A stretch of 19,191 bases of DNA from Dentipellis sp. KUC8613 (GCA_002286715.1 NSJX01000024.1:393326-412516); one strand, 5' to 3'; positions 10,378 through 19,191 are shown, counted from the first letter of the stretch. Translations and numbers: made by a program. Notes: generated from the letters alone by a model not told the origin.

Positions 10378-11005
10378 ATGGCACAAGCAAATGGCGGTAA
10401 GCATGCTTACTTATCCCATAGCCATGCATACTCACCTCCATGCTCAGAAAACGTGCTCCTGCGAGCGACGTTTGAGGTTATTAACCCGGTCCACATCATG
10501 GGGAGCGTGGACCTCAACACCGTTGTGCTTCCCGCGTATCCATTTGTACCTGCACCCCCCGGTGGCGCCCACTACGGGCAGTACGCTCCCCAGGTACGCC
10601 CATCCGAAAGCATTGGCCCCCTAGATCAAGCTGACCTCCGTCTGATAGGGCTATCCTACGCCGCCTCACTCACCTGCCGGGCACTTCTACGGCCCTTTGT
10701 GGCAGCCACCCGCGTGGCCGGGCGGGCCCTCCTATGCTCCCATCCCTCCATTCCCCCCTCCCCCATCCGCGCCCTGGGGGGGGACCCCCCATTGGGAGTG
10801 GACTTCTCCGGCGGCTTCGCCTCCCGGAGCCTCTCCATCCAGCGTCGGCAGTGCTCCCCTGTATGCTTACGGTGGACACCAGCAGGGCGGGGGCGCATCC
10901 AACATGGCGGGCGCCACCTACCCCACCGCATTCCGCACAATTGTTCTTGAGCAGGGCATGGTTTTTGAGATGATTCCGACGGGTTTCATGGGTTGGCCTC
11001 ACTAA
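10378..11005 (+). CDS. Small proline/glycine-rich protein, unrecognised
   Basis: Best model: exons 10378-10396, 10448-10593 and 10649-11005 (173 aa). The first intron (51 bp, GTAAGC to CTCAG) preserves frame and is the less certain one. The second (55 bp, GTACGC donor, GCTGACC branch, GATAG acceptor) is well supported, because it links two frames. The N-terminal part is ordered-looking (LLRATFEVINPVHIMGSVDL). The middle is rich in Pro, Gly, Tyr and Trp (PPFPPPPSAPWGGTPHW), like a low-complexity, aggregation- or adhesion-prone segment. It ends with a non-repetitive tail, FRTIVLEQGMVFEMIPTG. There is no signal peptide, membrane segment or known motif. Start could instead be 10282. The gene is divergent from the cyclin. 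Function unknown. Confidence 0.5.
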
Positions 11006-12057
11006 AGAGGCGGGCAATATCTATAGTCATAAAATCCTGTATACGTGTAGTGCTTCTTTCAAATTCACATGACATTGGGTATGCGTGCGCACCTGTTACA
11101 GCTGTTTATAGATGGATGGATCGCACGAAAATTCTTCGGCACAGTCGCGTGCGAGAGGTGCTCGGAAGAGCCCCATGCTCCGTGTTTTGATTTTTGCGGC
11201 CGGCCATGGCGGGCGCGCATGGCTGAACTGACGGCTTCAGTCGGGACACGAAACCTATGATACGCGACTATGCAAAAGGCTGTCGACGAGGTCCATCGAT
11301 CTCTAAACCACCGTAATGCGAATTGCTGGACGTAAAACTTACGGCTTTCCGAGCGTCCATTTTCATCATATATATTAGTCGCTTGGCAAAATGTTAGTAG
11401 TAATATGGACTAGTGGTTATTCCTATCGTCCTCGCAGCGGGTTTCCTTGGGGGCTCTGTGTTCGACTCCCCTGCATTCTGATTCATCTATGAATCAGTTC
11501 TAAATATGGGGCGGCCCTTAGGAACCCGCGCGACCTCGCATCGCCCCGTTAGGAAGTCAGTTCTCACGGCTTCAGCCCCATCTGTTCACTTTTCAACATG
11601 TTCGTTTTCTGTATGCTCTCATATGTAGCCAATATAGCTGAAACTTTGTGTGCATATTGGAAAACATAATATACATCTATCCTGAATTTTGCGTAATTCT
11701 TTAAGATCAAAGTCGTCCGCAAAGTCGAAGTCGCGTTGCGGAAAAGGGCTCTATTGCAGCAATCTGCTGATTCCGAGGCCAATAATAAGACGATTGTCCT
11801 CTCATTTTTTGGAGAACTTACTAAGTGCACTGTACACGCACTCTAATTTATTCCATAATATTGAGATTTTATTAGAGCCTGAGGAAGTGTTTCGATTTGT
11901 CGACGAGAGCACGCCCGCGCTTCGCGGGAAATGCCGAAGGCGGTCGTCGTGATGCCTTGTCGTGCCAGCTCGCCACACTCCTCGACTTGCTGCGGCACAC
12001 ACACCCGCACCTGCACCCGCACACTCGCCTGCTCGCCCGCAAAAACATACTTAGATC
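11006..12057. other. AT-richer non-coding interval
   Basis: Base composition changes sharply after 11005 to AT-richer DNA with short ORFs only. It includes a possible tRNA-derived element (about 11405-11500). From about 11940 it passes through a CA/CCGCA-rich stretch into the C-rich tract. No gene is supported. Confidence 0.55.
11405..11500 (+). repeat. Possible tRNA-derived (SINE-like) head with adjacent hairpin
   Basis: An A-box-like TGGACTAGTGGTTA at 11406-11419 is followed by a B-box-like TGTTCGACTCC at 11459-11469, the order and rough spacing of an internal pol III promoter. The intervening sequence does not form proper anticodon and T stems, so it is not a working tRNA gene. A perfect 9-bp hairpin (CTGATTCAT, loop CT, ATGAATCAG) follows at 11478-11497. 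A SINE or tRNA relic fits; chance cannot be excluded without other copies. Confidence 0.35.
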
Positions 12058-14870
12058 ATGAGAGAGGCGGATCGGCAGGGAATTGGTGAGTTCTTTGTTA
12101 TCTCTTCTTTTTTTTCTTTCTTACTTTCTTATTTTCCTTCCCCCCTTGCCGTCCTCATTCGCCCTCGCCGCCTCGCCGCCCTCGCTCGCTATCTCCTGCC
12201 GCCTCGCGCATCACCCCCGCTTCGCCCAGGGCCCTCCACCGCTGTCTCGCCCGCTCGCACCACCTCGCTTGTGTCCGCGCCGCGCCGAGCCGTTTTCGCA
12301 CCCCGTGGGGTCGTCGTCTCGCGCCCCCAGCCCGTCTTTGGTCCGCACTGCATCGTCTGGCGCCTTGCTGCGCCATTTCACCCTCGCCGCGCCCTCTTCG
12401 CGCCCTCTTCGCGGCCCGTGAGTCCCTCTTTGCGCCCCGTGGGCCGCTCCGAGCCCGCCCCACCGTCTGTATGCCCCGCCCCGCCTCGCCCCAGCGTCCG
12501 CGCGCCCTGTTGCGCCCCCTTCGCACCTCGTAGGGCCCTCCCGCGCCCTAGCGTCCACCCTCGAGCACCGTGACGCACCGTGACGTGCCATAGCTCGCCG
12601 CACTCGCACTGTCGCCTCGCGCCATCGCGCTGCCCTCACGCTTCTCGCTCGCCGCCCTCACCTGCACTCGCTCGGCCATCGTGCACCATCACGATGCTGT
12701 CGCTCGCCCCACCAGCGCTGTGGGACGCTCAGTGAGTGACACTGTCACGCCGTCCCGTGTTCCGGCATCGCCCTCTCGGCTCCCTCGCGCCACTGTCGCG
12801 CCCCCTTGCTCGCCTCCACCCGCCGTCGCTCGCCCGCCACCCACTGTCGCGCTGTCGCCACCCTGTCGCACCCGTCGTGCCGCCATGTCAACCCCTTCAC
12901 CACCTTCGCGTGCTGTCACACGCCGTTGCACCGCCGCCACAAGTCCCGCGCTACCGCCATACGCCCCGTGCCACCATCGCCTGCCCCGTGCCGCCATCAC
13001 GCGCCCTTGCACGCATGCACCCGTATTCGCGCCGTCATCCGCCTTCGCGCGCTATCACGGGTTCTACCTCGCCACCTCGCATGTCGCCTCGCCGTTGTTC
13101 TCGCCTGTCGCCGCCCCATCTCGCGCCATGCTGCCCCGTCTCGCGCCCTGCAGGGCCGTGTCGCACCAGGCGGTGTCGTCTTCGCGCCGCGCCGCGCCGT
13201 CTTGGCGCCACACCGCCCCATGCTGTCTTTGGGCCGGGCCGTCTCGTGCTGCTGCGTGCCCATGTCACTGTTTTCGCGCCGCCGCCGTCCCGTCATGCGC
13301 CCAAGTCCCGCGGTCTTGCGCCTTCTCAACTGCCTCACGCCGCTGTTGCACCGTGCCGTCACGACCGGCCGTCGCACCAGCCCTGTCAACCCCCTCAATG
13401 CCGTTGCACGCCGTCACGCTGCCGCCACGAGCACCGCGCCACCATCGCACCCCCTCACGCCGCCGCCATTACGTCCCCTCGTGCCGCCGTGACCCGCCTT
13501 TGCCATCATGAGTCCTCGCGCCGCCGCCATGCGCTGCCATGCCACCGTCATGTTCCGCAACACTGCTATTCCGCAGCGGGGGGCCCCGCGCCGCCATCTC
13601 AACTCCCATGGCGCCGTCGTGCACCGTCGTGAGGGAGCTGCGTGCCCTCTGGTGCCCCACCGACGCCGCTCTGCCACTCTTCCGACGGCACTTCGGGCCT
13701 ATGACGCAGCCCGCGCCCCACTGACGTGTGTCATGCCCTCGCGACAACGCCTTGCGCCTTCACGACGGTGGTTCACGCCCTCGCGACGGCACATTGCGCC
13801 CTCTGGTGTCCCACCGACGTGCCCCATATCCCAGCAATGTGCCTCGCGCCCCACTGACGCGCCTTGCGCGCCGTCGCCACGCCCTGCGCGCGTTAGCAGC
13901 GGTGCAGGACGTGTGCCCCATGACCTCTTTGCACCTCATATACCTTCACAGTGCCCCATAAATGCCCCGTATGCCGTCGCACCGCCCGCGCCGCCCTGCG
14001 CGCCCTAGCAACGGCACAGGAGGTGCTTCTCGCACGCCGTGCGCCCTAGCAACGGCGCGAGAGGTGCTTGCGCACCCCTGGGATGCGTTCAGAGTTGTCG
14101 CCGCCTCGCGCGAGCTCACAAAGCCTCGCGTGTGCTCTTACAACCTCTTGTGCCCTAGCAACATGGCCCTCCCGCCCTAGCAACGTGGCATCGTGGCCCT
14201 CCCGCCCTAGCGACGCCCCGTTTGAGGCGCTCGCGCCCCAGCAACGCCGTGGTCACGCCTTCGAGTTGTCCTCACGTGCTGCACCTCCGCCTTCTTTCTC
14301 TCGCGCGGCCCTCGCGCCCTCTTCCTCGGCCCTCCGCCTTCTGCTGCCTCGCGTTAGCGCCTTTGCCTCGTGGTCGCGCGGCCCGCCACCATCTCGCGGT
14401 CTCGCGATCGTGTGGTGCTCTCGCCTTTCGCCCCGTCGCGTCTTCACGACGCCCTTGCTTGTCACCCTCTCATGCCCTGTGGCGCCGCCTCGCCGCCCTC
14501 TCGTGCCATGTAGCATCCCCTTGCTGCACTTTTGTGCCCCATGGCACCGTGTCATGCCCCTCTTGTGCATTGTCATGTTGCCTCGCTTTGCTGCCCTCTC
14601 GACGCATGGTGCTGCCTTGCCGCGCTTTTCTTGTACACCCTCACCATTCTTGCTCTCGCCCCCAGATCGCCACGGCATGGGAATTTCGTGCCTGTGCACT
14701 GCCGTTTTGTGCACGCAAGCCCGCGCAGCCCTCTTGCGCGCCCGTGCAGTCTGTCTCGCCCCTCATGAGCTCTTGGCTCTCCAATCTCTTGTCATGCCTT
14801 TGCATCTAGTACATACCCATGTATGTCTGTTATTGTGCTTCTGCATGATATATATTCTTTCTGTTCATTA
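12058..14870. repeat. 2.8-kb C-rich, purine-poor low-complexity tract
   Basis: The + strand is dominated by C with few A. For example, bases 12781-12840 contain 35 C, 12 G, 10 T and 3 A by direct count. Words such as CGCGCC, CGCCGTC, GTGCCCC and CCCTCGCG recur without a single fixed period. Because stop codons need A, long open frames appear in several overlapping frames at once (for example 12681-13511, 12736-13632 and 12806-13492). Their translations are Arg/Pro/Ser/Ala monotony without motifs, so I do not call them genes. It begins with a pyrimidine run (12100-12150) and fades into AT-rich DNA after about 14800. It may be a decayed minisatellite array. Confidence 0.7.
14000..14215 (+). repeat. 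Short tandem repeats sharing a CGCCCTAGCAACG core
   Basis: Inside the C-rich tract, a 29-bp block at 14000-14028 recurs at 14041-14069 (41-bp period, 26 of 29 identical). A second block starting TGGCCCTCCCGCCCTAGC recurs at 14164 and 14194 (30-bp period). All copies share the core CCCTAGC(A/G)AC. Further variants lie near 14152 and 14235. These are the clearest true tandem repeats of the tract. Confidence 0.65.
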
Positions 14871-15978
14871 GTCTTTTGCCCTTTGTGTTGTAGCAGGTAA
14901 TTTGATATTATCTGTATAGTTGAATGTAATGTTTGGGGAAATATAATCTACTATCATTGTTATTTATTGATTAGGATTATTGGCTCAATAAAATGATTAA
15001 AATTCTTGGATCTATAATCATCTCACTTTCAGGGTTGTAAGCTACCGAGAAGGTCATGATGACAATGTCATTAAAGGTAAATGTTCTGATGAAGGTACTT
15101 TGGATAACTAGGAGATATACATGATGCAAAAGACCGAAGACCACATGTTGTCAAGGATCCCTCCATTCCTTGTCACTTTCCTTACCTCCTTTCACACAAC
15201 ATTGCCTATCACATGACCCATACCACAGATCACATGCACCTTTGACCCCATGACAACACAGCCTTGACCACACAGCCTTTTCCATTGTATTCCCTTTCTG
15301 GTTTGTCTTATTGTTCTCTGCTATTCTGGGCTGTGCCCATTACTGCACACTACTGTACCCATTCAGATCCCCTATTGTTCCCATTCTGGACACTATGCTA
15401 TTGTTCTCTGTCACATATATACTGCTTTGGTCTGTCCATAGTTCCCTAGATTGTCCATTTCGTCTACTCATGCTGTACCTGGCAATACTAGCTGCACTGC
15501 ATCCTTGACCTCGTTGGCACTCTCATCCACCTCACTACTCATTCTCATACCTGGTCTGGTCAGTGACTTGGGTGGTTCTCTAGTTGTCCTAGCACCAGTC
15601 TTGACACATGTAATATTACAAAAAATTGGATAAAAATTAAATATGGGAAATTATGTAATAATCCAAGATCAAGATGTACCTGCCCTCAAAGATGAATCAG
15701 AACCTGCCGCTTGCCGGCCCACTCCTCACTAGTAAACTTTTTTATTCGAGGTTCGGCTCGAAGGCCTCGGCAATCTCGAATGAATTTGACAATGAAATTG
15801 AGTTAATGTCGTAGTTAAACCCCGCCAAATCCATTCCCTCAAATCCGTTGACGAACCGTTTTTACTGGACCTTGCGATTCAATGCGATGGCGTGAAGGCT
15901 TGATGCGGTAAGTTGGCACGTGCCCTCGACTCAGAGCAGCCTTGGCCAGCTCGCCGCGACTCCATCTCTCAAGATCTC
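14871..15978. other. AT- then pyrimidine-rich non-coding interval
   Basis: 14871-15150 is AT-rich and unstructured. 15150-15600 is T/C-rich with recurring CTGTCC, CCATTCTG and TTGTTC words. 15600-15700 is AT-rich again and contains the palindrome TGTAATATTACA at 15608-15619. From about 15720 the composition returns to that of genes and leads into copy C. No gene or complete mobile element is supported. Confidence 0.5.
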
Positions 15979-17946
15979 ATGGCCAAGACTCGATTCAAAG
16001 GAAAGAAAACGACATCTGGTGTGGCTCCCCGCAAGCGCCTCAACCAGCTGCTTACCGATGGCGATGTTTTGGCAAAAAGGGTCAAGCGTGTCAGCCTCGA
16101 CGGCGATGAGGGGGCCTGCGTTGAGGCCTCCAAGTCATCAGACGCCCTCGAGGATAAAGACGACCCAGATGCCGCCGTAAAGTTTTTCGCAGGGCTTCGA
16201 TCACCTGCAAAGTCCTGACTTATTCTCACTTCTAGTTCTGCAACAGATGTGACGATGGAGGCACTACCGTTGTGGAGTGCGACAAATGCGACCGTGTCCA
16301 CTGCCGCAACTGTGTGGCCTACGAAATCTCGGATCAACAGTTAGGCGAGGTTTACTACCTCTGCTTCCAGTGCCATATAGAGGAGGAGCGAGGTGGCCCG
16401 GCCAGGCCGTACATGGTATGCCCGGCACGTTCCATTGCGATATGCGGAAACTGACCCCGGCTGCCTGGACAGGGCTTATACGAGCGCGCAGTGGATGTGG
16501 ATGGTAACGTCACACGAGGGAAACCTTTGCGCTCTGCCTTTCTGCGCATTACTGGGTTGCCATCAGCGATTCCTTCGCAGCGTGTGGTGACAACCCCGCT
16601 TGCCATCATCCATCTGCAGTTGTCAACCTGCTTCACGACCTCCACTGAATTCGTATCATCCATCATCACGCCTTACTTTGAGCGTGACAAGCTAAAGGGG
16701 CGCATCTTGGTGAAGGAGGTGCGATTCAACCTTGGAAGTCCGCAGGGAAAGGGCGCCTATACCAGTGCGATCAAGGGTCTGGTGAAGGCTCTGAAGGCGC
16801 TCAAGTAAGTGGGCTTCCTCTTTCTGCTGGGGTCGACGCATACTGACGCTTGTGTCGAATTTTAGGCTCTCCCCAAAGGGCCGACCGCGGGCGTTGATCA
16901 TCGTGTCCACCCACAGCGACGCAAACCGGGGGGACTTATTCGTGGAGCCGAAAGGGTCGTATGATCACCCGGACGTAAGTTCTTTTCGTGCGCACCGCCA
17001 TGGTGGTGGCTGTTGGCTCACGCACCTTCTGTCAGTTCTTTACAGCGATTTTCCCCCAGGACCTGAGGGATGCCGTCGCGACATTCGACTGCACGTATCT
17101 ATTTATGGTCTGCGGTGCCTTTGTATCCATTCCCAGGTCCCTCGACAGCCTCAAGAAAGTGGTTTATGAGTTCGTCTTCCTTTCTCATATTTGTCAAACA
17201 CCCACGGTCTAACAGCCACCCCGACATTCAGGCAGAGGCTGGAAAACGTCATCACTTTCACGGCCCCGCAACTCCAGCCAGATCTCGTGAAGCCGTTCCT
17301 GCTGCAGCTCATGCTGCAGAAGTTTGTGCGTGGGTATCTCCTGTCCAAGATCTTGCCTCGCATCCTGTCTGAGATCGAGCCCCGGTTTGGACGACACACC
17401 GGGGTCATTCATTTGGGCTACATCACGGGTCCGTCGTCTATCACTGCATCTGCCAAGCGACTCCACTTATTCGTTGTATCCGTTACAGGTCAAGAGGGAA
17501 AGGGATGGGAGCATTCAGTCCCCGTGACGAAGTATCTGTGGCACTCTGGGACGATCCAGCCATGGGGCAATCCAATTCCGGACCAGTGTCCCGAGTGCGG
17601 GTGCTTGAGGCGATGGAACTTTGGCAAGCCAGATCTCACCGTCGTCAAGACCATCACGGTCAGGTGCATGGGCAATAAGAGGGGGCAGGAAGCAGAGGCG
17701 GAGGGGTCTCCTTCTCTGCCGCCTGCTAGTGCAGTCGAAATGGCTGTGGGTCGTGACCGAGGGCAAACTAGGCGCAACGAGAGGGAGGAGATGCAGCTCC
17801 AAGCAGCTGCCCTGGATAGAGACGATACCGACGACGACCTGACGCCGTGCAAGCATACCATTGTCTGCGACCCTCCCGCTGGGTTCAAATGGGTGAAGTC
17901 GGTGTCTGTTCAGGTCGAGGGAAAATGGATGGCCTTGAAGGCTTAG
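15979..17946 (+). CDS. ADD/PHD-like finger plus caspase-like domain protein, copy C
   Basis: Exons: 15979-16176, 16236-16415, 16473-16804, 16866-16974, 17036-17169 and 17232-17946 (555 aa; introns 59, 57, 61, 61 and 62 bp). Exons 2 and 5 have exactly the same lengths as in copy B (180 and 134 nt), and all five introns match in place and phase. The N-terminus MAKTRFKGKKTTSG is basic. Residues 67-112 form the C8 finger (FCNRCDDGG ... ECDKCDRVHCRNC ... YLCFQC), with the same spacing as copy B. The strand-His motif is ALIIVSTHSDA (H253); the strand-Cys motif is YLFMVCGAFV (C299), again 46 residues apart. GRHTG is at 371-375 and WHSGTIQPWG at 421-430, followed by a Cx2C (437/440). An insertion rich in Glu, Asp and Arg (about 464-523) then separates the last Cys residues (524/530). 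An in-frame intron at 17429-17488 is possible and would give 535 aa. No disruption seen. Family unnamed to my knowledge; catalysis is inferred. Confidence 0.8.
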
Positions 17947-18254
17947 ACACGTCGGCAACAATCCCTGTTGGAGTGCCCCGCTTCCATCCTCCATGCCAAA
18001 GACCCTTTTCCGTAGTATTCAGAATGTTTTGTGATAATAATACGCAGTGGCCTAGTCCGTGAAATCAAAATTTTATTACGATTCCTGCGAAGGTAATCGT
18101 CTATTATGGGGGACGTACGACATTTGGAAGGTACCACGGGGTCTGCGCGGATGGAGTCCACGCGCGCATACTGCTGCCCAATTGGGATTACCCGCTGTGA
18201 CAGGGGTGACACCCTAACCCTAAGTCACGAAGGTCGGCATGGTCGGCACGGCCG
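17947..18254. other. 3' flank of copy C up to the RdRP fragment
   Basis: This holds the presumed 3' UTR of copy C, an AT-rich patch near 18030-18085, and two telomere-type repeats at 18212-18223. No gene is supported. Confidence 0.5.
18212..18223 (+). repeat. Two interstitial telomere-type repeats (CCCTAACCCTAA)
   Basis: Two perfect CCCTAA units lie about 40 bases before recognisable RdRP homology begins. CCCTAA is the complement of the TTAGGG repeat used by most filamentous fungi. Two units are few enough to be chance. A position at the edge of a truncated gene fits repair of a break with telomeric DNA. Confidence 0.3.
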
Positions 18255-18740
18255 TTTGCAATTCGACTTGGGGTTCTCCACTTCCATCCCGGTCCCTCAA
18301 TTTGACCCCGCGAACATCTTCTTTATCGAGGATACCAGTCTGTCTTCCGGCCAATCCTTCTCAAGTGTTACATTGACACGTTACCAGATGCACCGCACGA
18401 CGGCGGCAAGATACCCACAGAGAAGATCATGACCGACGGCTGCGGCTTCATGAACGGCGCCGCGCTCATCCACATCGCGCAGCACCTGCAGCTGCCCACG
18501 TGGCCCACGACCGTGCAGGGCCGCATCGCGGGCGCGAAGGGCGTCTGGTTGCTGCACCCAACGGACCGCCTCTCCACCGCACCGCCGCGCATCTGGATCC
18601 GCGACTCGCAGAACAAGATCAAGCTGCCCGCGCCCGCCGCGCTCGACCGCGCGCATCTCATTTTCGACCTCGTCGGCCCCGCGCGGCTGAGCGCCGAGCC
18701 GGCTGTCGATGCAGCTTATTCTGAACATGTCGTATAATCG
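18255..18740 (+). pseudogene. RNA-dependent RNA polymerase (QDE-1/RdRP family) fragment
   Basis: Cellular RdRPs make double-stranded RNA for RNA silencing in the cytoplasm or nucleus. The clear block is 18366-18737: PDAPHDGG, then MTDGCGFMNGAALIHIA, TTVQGRIAGAKGVWLLHP and IWIRDSQNKIKL. These are the hallmark motifs of the conserved central region. Preceding homology (FDLGFSTSIPVPQFDPANIF) is in another frame, with the shift somewhere in 18336-18366 and too little space for an intron. A continuation LILNMSYN appears in the +1 frame after about 18703. The downstream catalytic DxDGD region and the long N-terminal part are absent. The piece is about 160 codons, versus more than 1000 in complete enzymes, so this is a decayed remnant, convergent with the next gene. 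Confidence 0.75.
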
Positions 18741-18783
18741 CTTGCTGCTCCCGGTCGTACTCTTCCCTGTATGCACATAGACA

Positions 18784-19191
18784 TCAACTACCGGAAGCTC
18801 TGAGCATAGACAATACGAACCAGAGATTTTGATCCTTCAATGTCGGCATCTTGAAGCTTACTGTGACCTCCGCAGGCACCTCGCTACGCCCCGTCATAAC
18901 CGCATGAACTCTCGGCGCAGCCCCCGCAGCGGGGCCCTTGAGCGACTCGAGCTTCTGTGGGGAGATGTCGCCCCAGGTCCACCTCCCGAGCGTCACGCCG
19001 CGCGCAAGCTCGTAATGGACGGGCCACACAATGCCCTTCGCGTCCATAACAACCTGTACCCCCTTCGAATGGGCAACGATCTTGACGTGGACGGCGAGGA
19101 TGCCGTCGCCGAGAAGGGCGTCCAAAGCGGCGACGGGGATCGTAGTCCCAGAGCTTGGCTTGAGCTGCGGAGCGGGTAGAGGCTCGGCTGG
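18784..19191 (-). CDS. Unrecognised protein, 3' part (runs off the right edge)
   Basis: An open frame enters from the right edge and ends at the stop 18784-18786, giving the last 135 residues. It starts with a Pro-rich linker (PAEPLPAPQLKPSSGTT). A compact-looking region with alternating strands follows (GILAVHVKIVAHSKGVQVVM, then GRWTWGDISPQKLESLKG). It ends with VSFKMPTLKDQNLWFVLSML near the C-terminus. No intron is evident. Composition and codon use look like a real gene. I do not recognise the family, and the N-terminus is missing, so no function is given. It is convergent with the RdRP remnant. Confidence 0.55.
   Translation of the reverse strand, partial: PAEPLPAPQLKPSSGTTIPVAALDALLGDGILAVHVKIVAHSKGVQVVMDAKGIVWPVHYELARGVTLGRWTWGDISPQKLESLKGPAAGAAPRVHAVMTGRSEVPAEVTVSFKMPTLKDQNLWFVLSMLRASGS

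Noticed and set aside
2877..11005. KDZ-type transposase expected beside a TET/JBP gene
   Set aside because: No large ORF or motif of such a transposase is present in this window; it may lie outside.
12681..13632. Long overlapping ORFs of 228-298 codons in three + frames
   Set aside because: They overlap in all frames because the tract is C-rich and almost lacks A, so stops are rare. Translations are Pro/Arg/Ser/Ala monotony with no motif.
15608..15619. TAATATTAC, the nonanucleotide of CRESS-DNA virus replication origins
   Set aside because: It is part of a 12-bp AT palindrome with no flanking stem and no Rep-like gene nearby; chance in AT-rich DNA.

Overview
This window looks like chromosomal DNA of a basidiomycete fungus, probably an Agaricomycete. 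The genes carry many short introns (about 45-62 bp, GTRNGT-type donors, CTNAC-like branch sites). The recognisable families are a fungal TET/JBP-like 2-oxoglutarate/Fe(II) dioxygenase, a PHO80/PCL-type cyclin and a piece of a QDE-1-type RNA-dependent RNA polymerase. All exon models were built by eye from splice signals, frame continuity and comparison between copies; nothing was searched against a database.

Layout, left to right. 945-2243 (+): uncharacterised Pro/Ser-rich protein gene with an upstream TATA box and an in-frame TGA in the middle. 2877-4606 (-): intact four-exon TET/JBP-like dioxygenase with a complete HxD...H...R active site. 4607-6734: GC-rich, with coding-like fragments but no convincing gene. 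6735-8430 (-): 'copy B', a six-exon gene for a protein with an N-terminal C8 zinc finger (ADD/PHD-like), a central domain with a His/Cys pair resembling caspase-like (clan CD) peptidases, and a C-terminal zinc-ribbon-like module. 9206-10054 (-): cyclin. 10378-11005 (+): small proline/glycine-rich gene divergent from the cyclin. 11006-15978: about 5 kb without a supportable gene, including about 2.8 kb of extremely C-rich, purine-poor DNA that produces long false ORFs in several frames. 15979-17946 (+): 'copy C', a second gene of the same family as copy B with all five introns at the same places. 18255-18740 (+): frameshifted RdRP fragment. 18784 to the right edge (-): 3' part of an unrecognised gene.

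The most interesting content is the B/C gene pair. Independent reconstruction of the two genes gives identical exon lengths for two exons, identical spacing of the eight zinc ligands, and an identical 46-residue spacing of a conserved His and Cys that each follow a hydrophobic strand. I know of no named family with this architecture. A TET/JBP-like DNA-base oxidase lies in the same 15 kb as two proteins with ADD-like fingers, and an RNA-silencing polymerase remnant is nearby. This makes a chromatin or genome-defence role worth testing, but the functional link is inference only.
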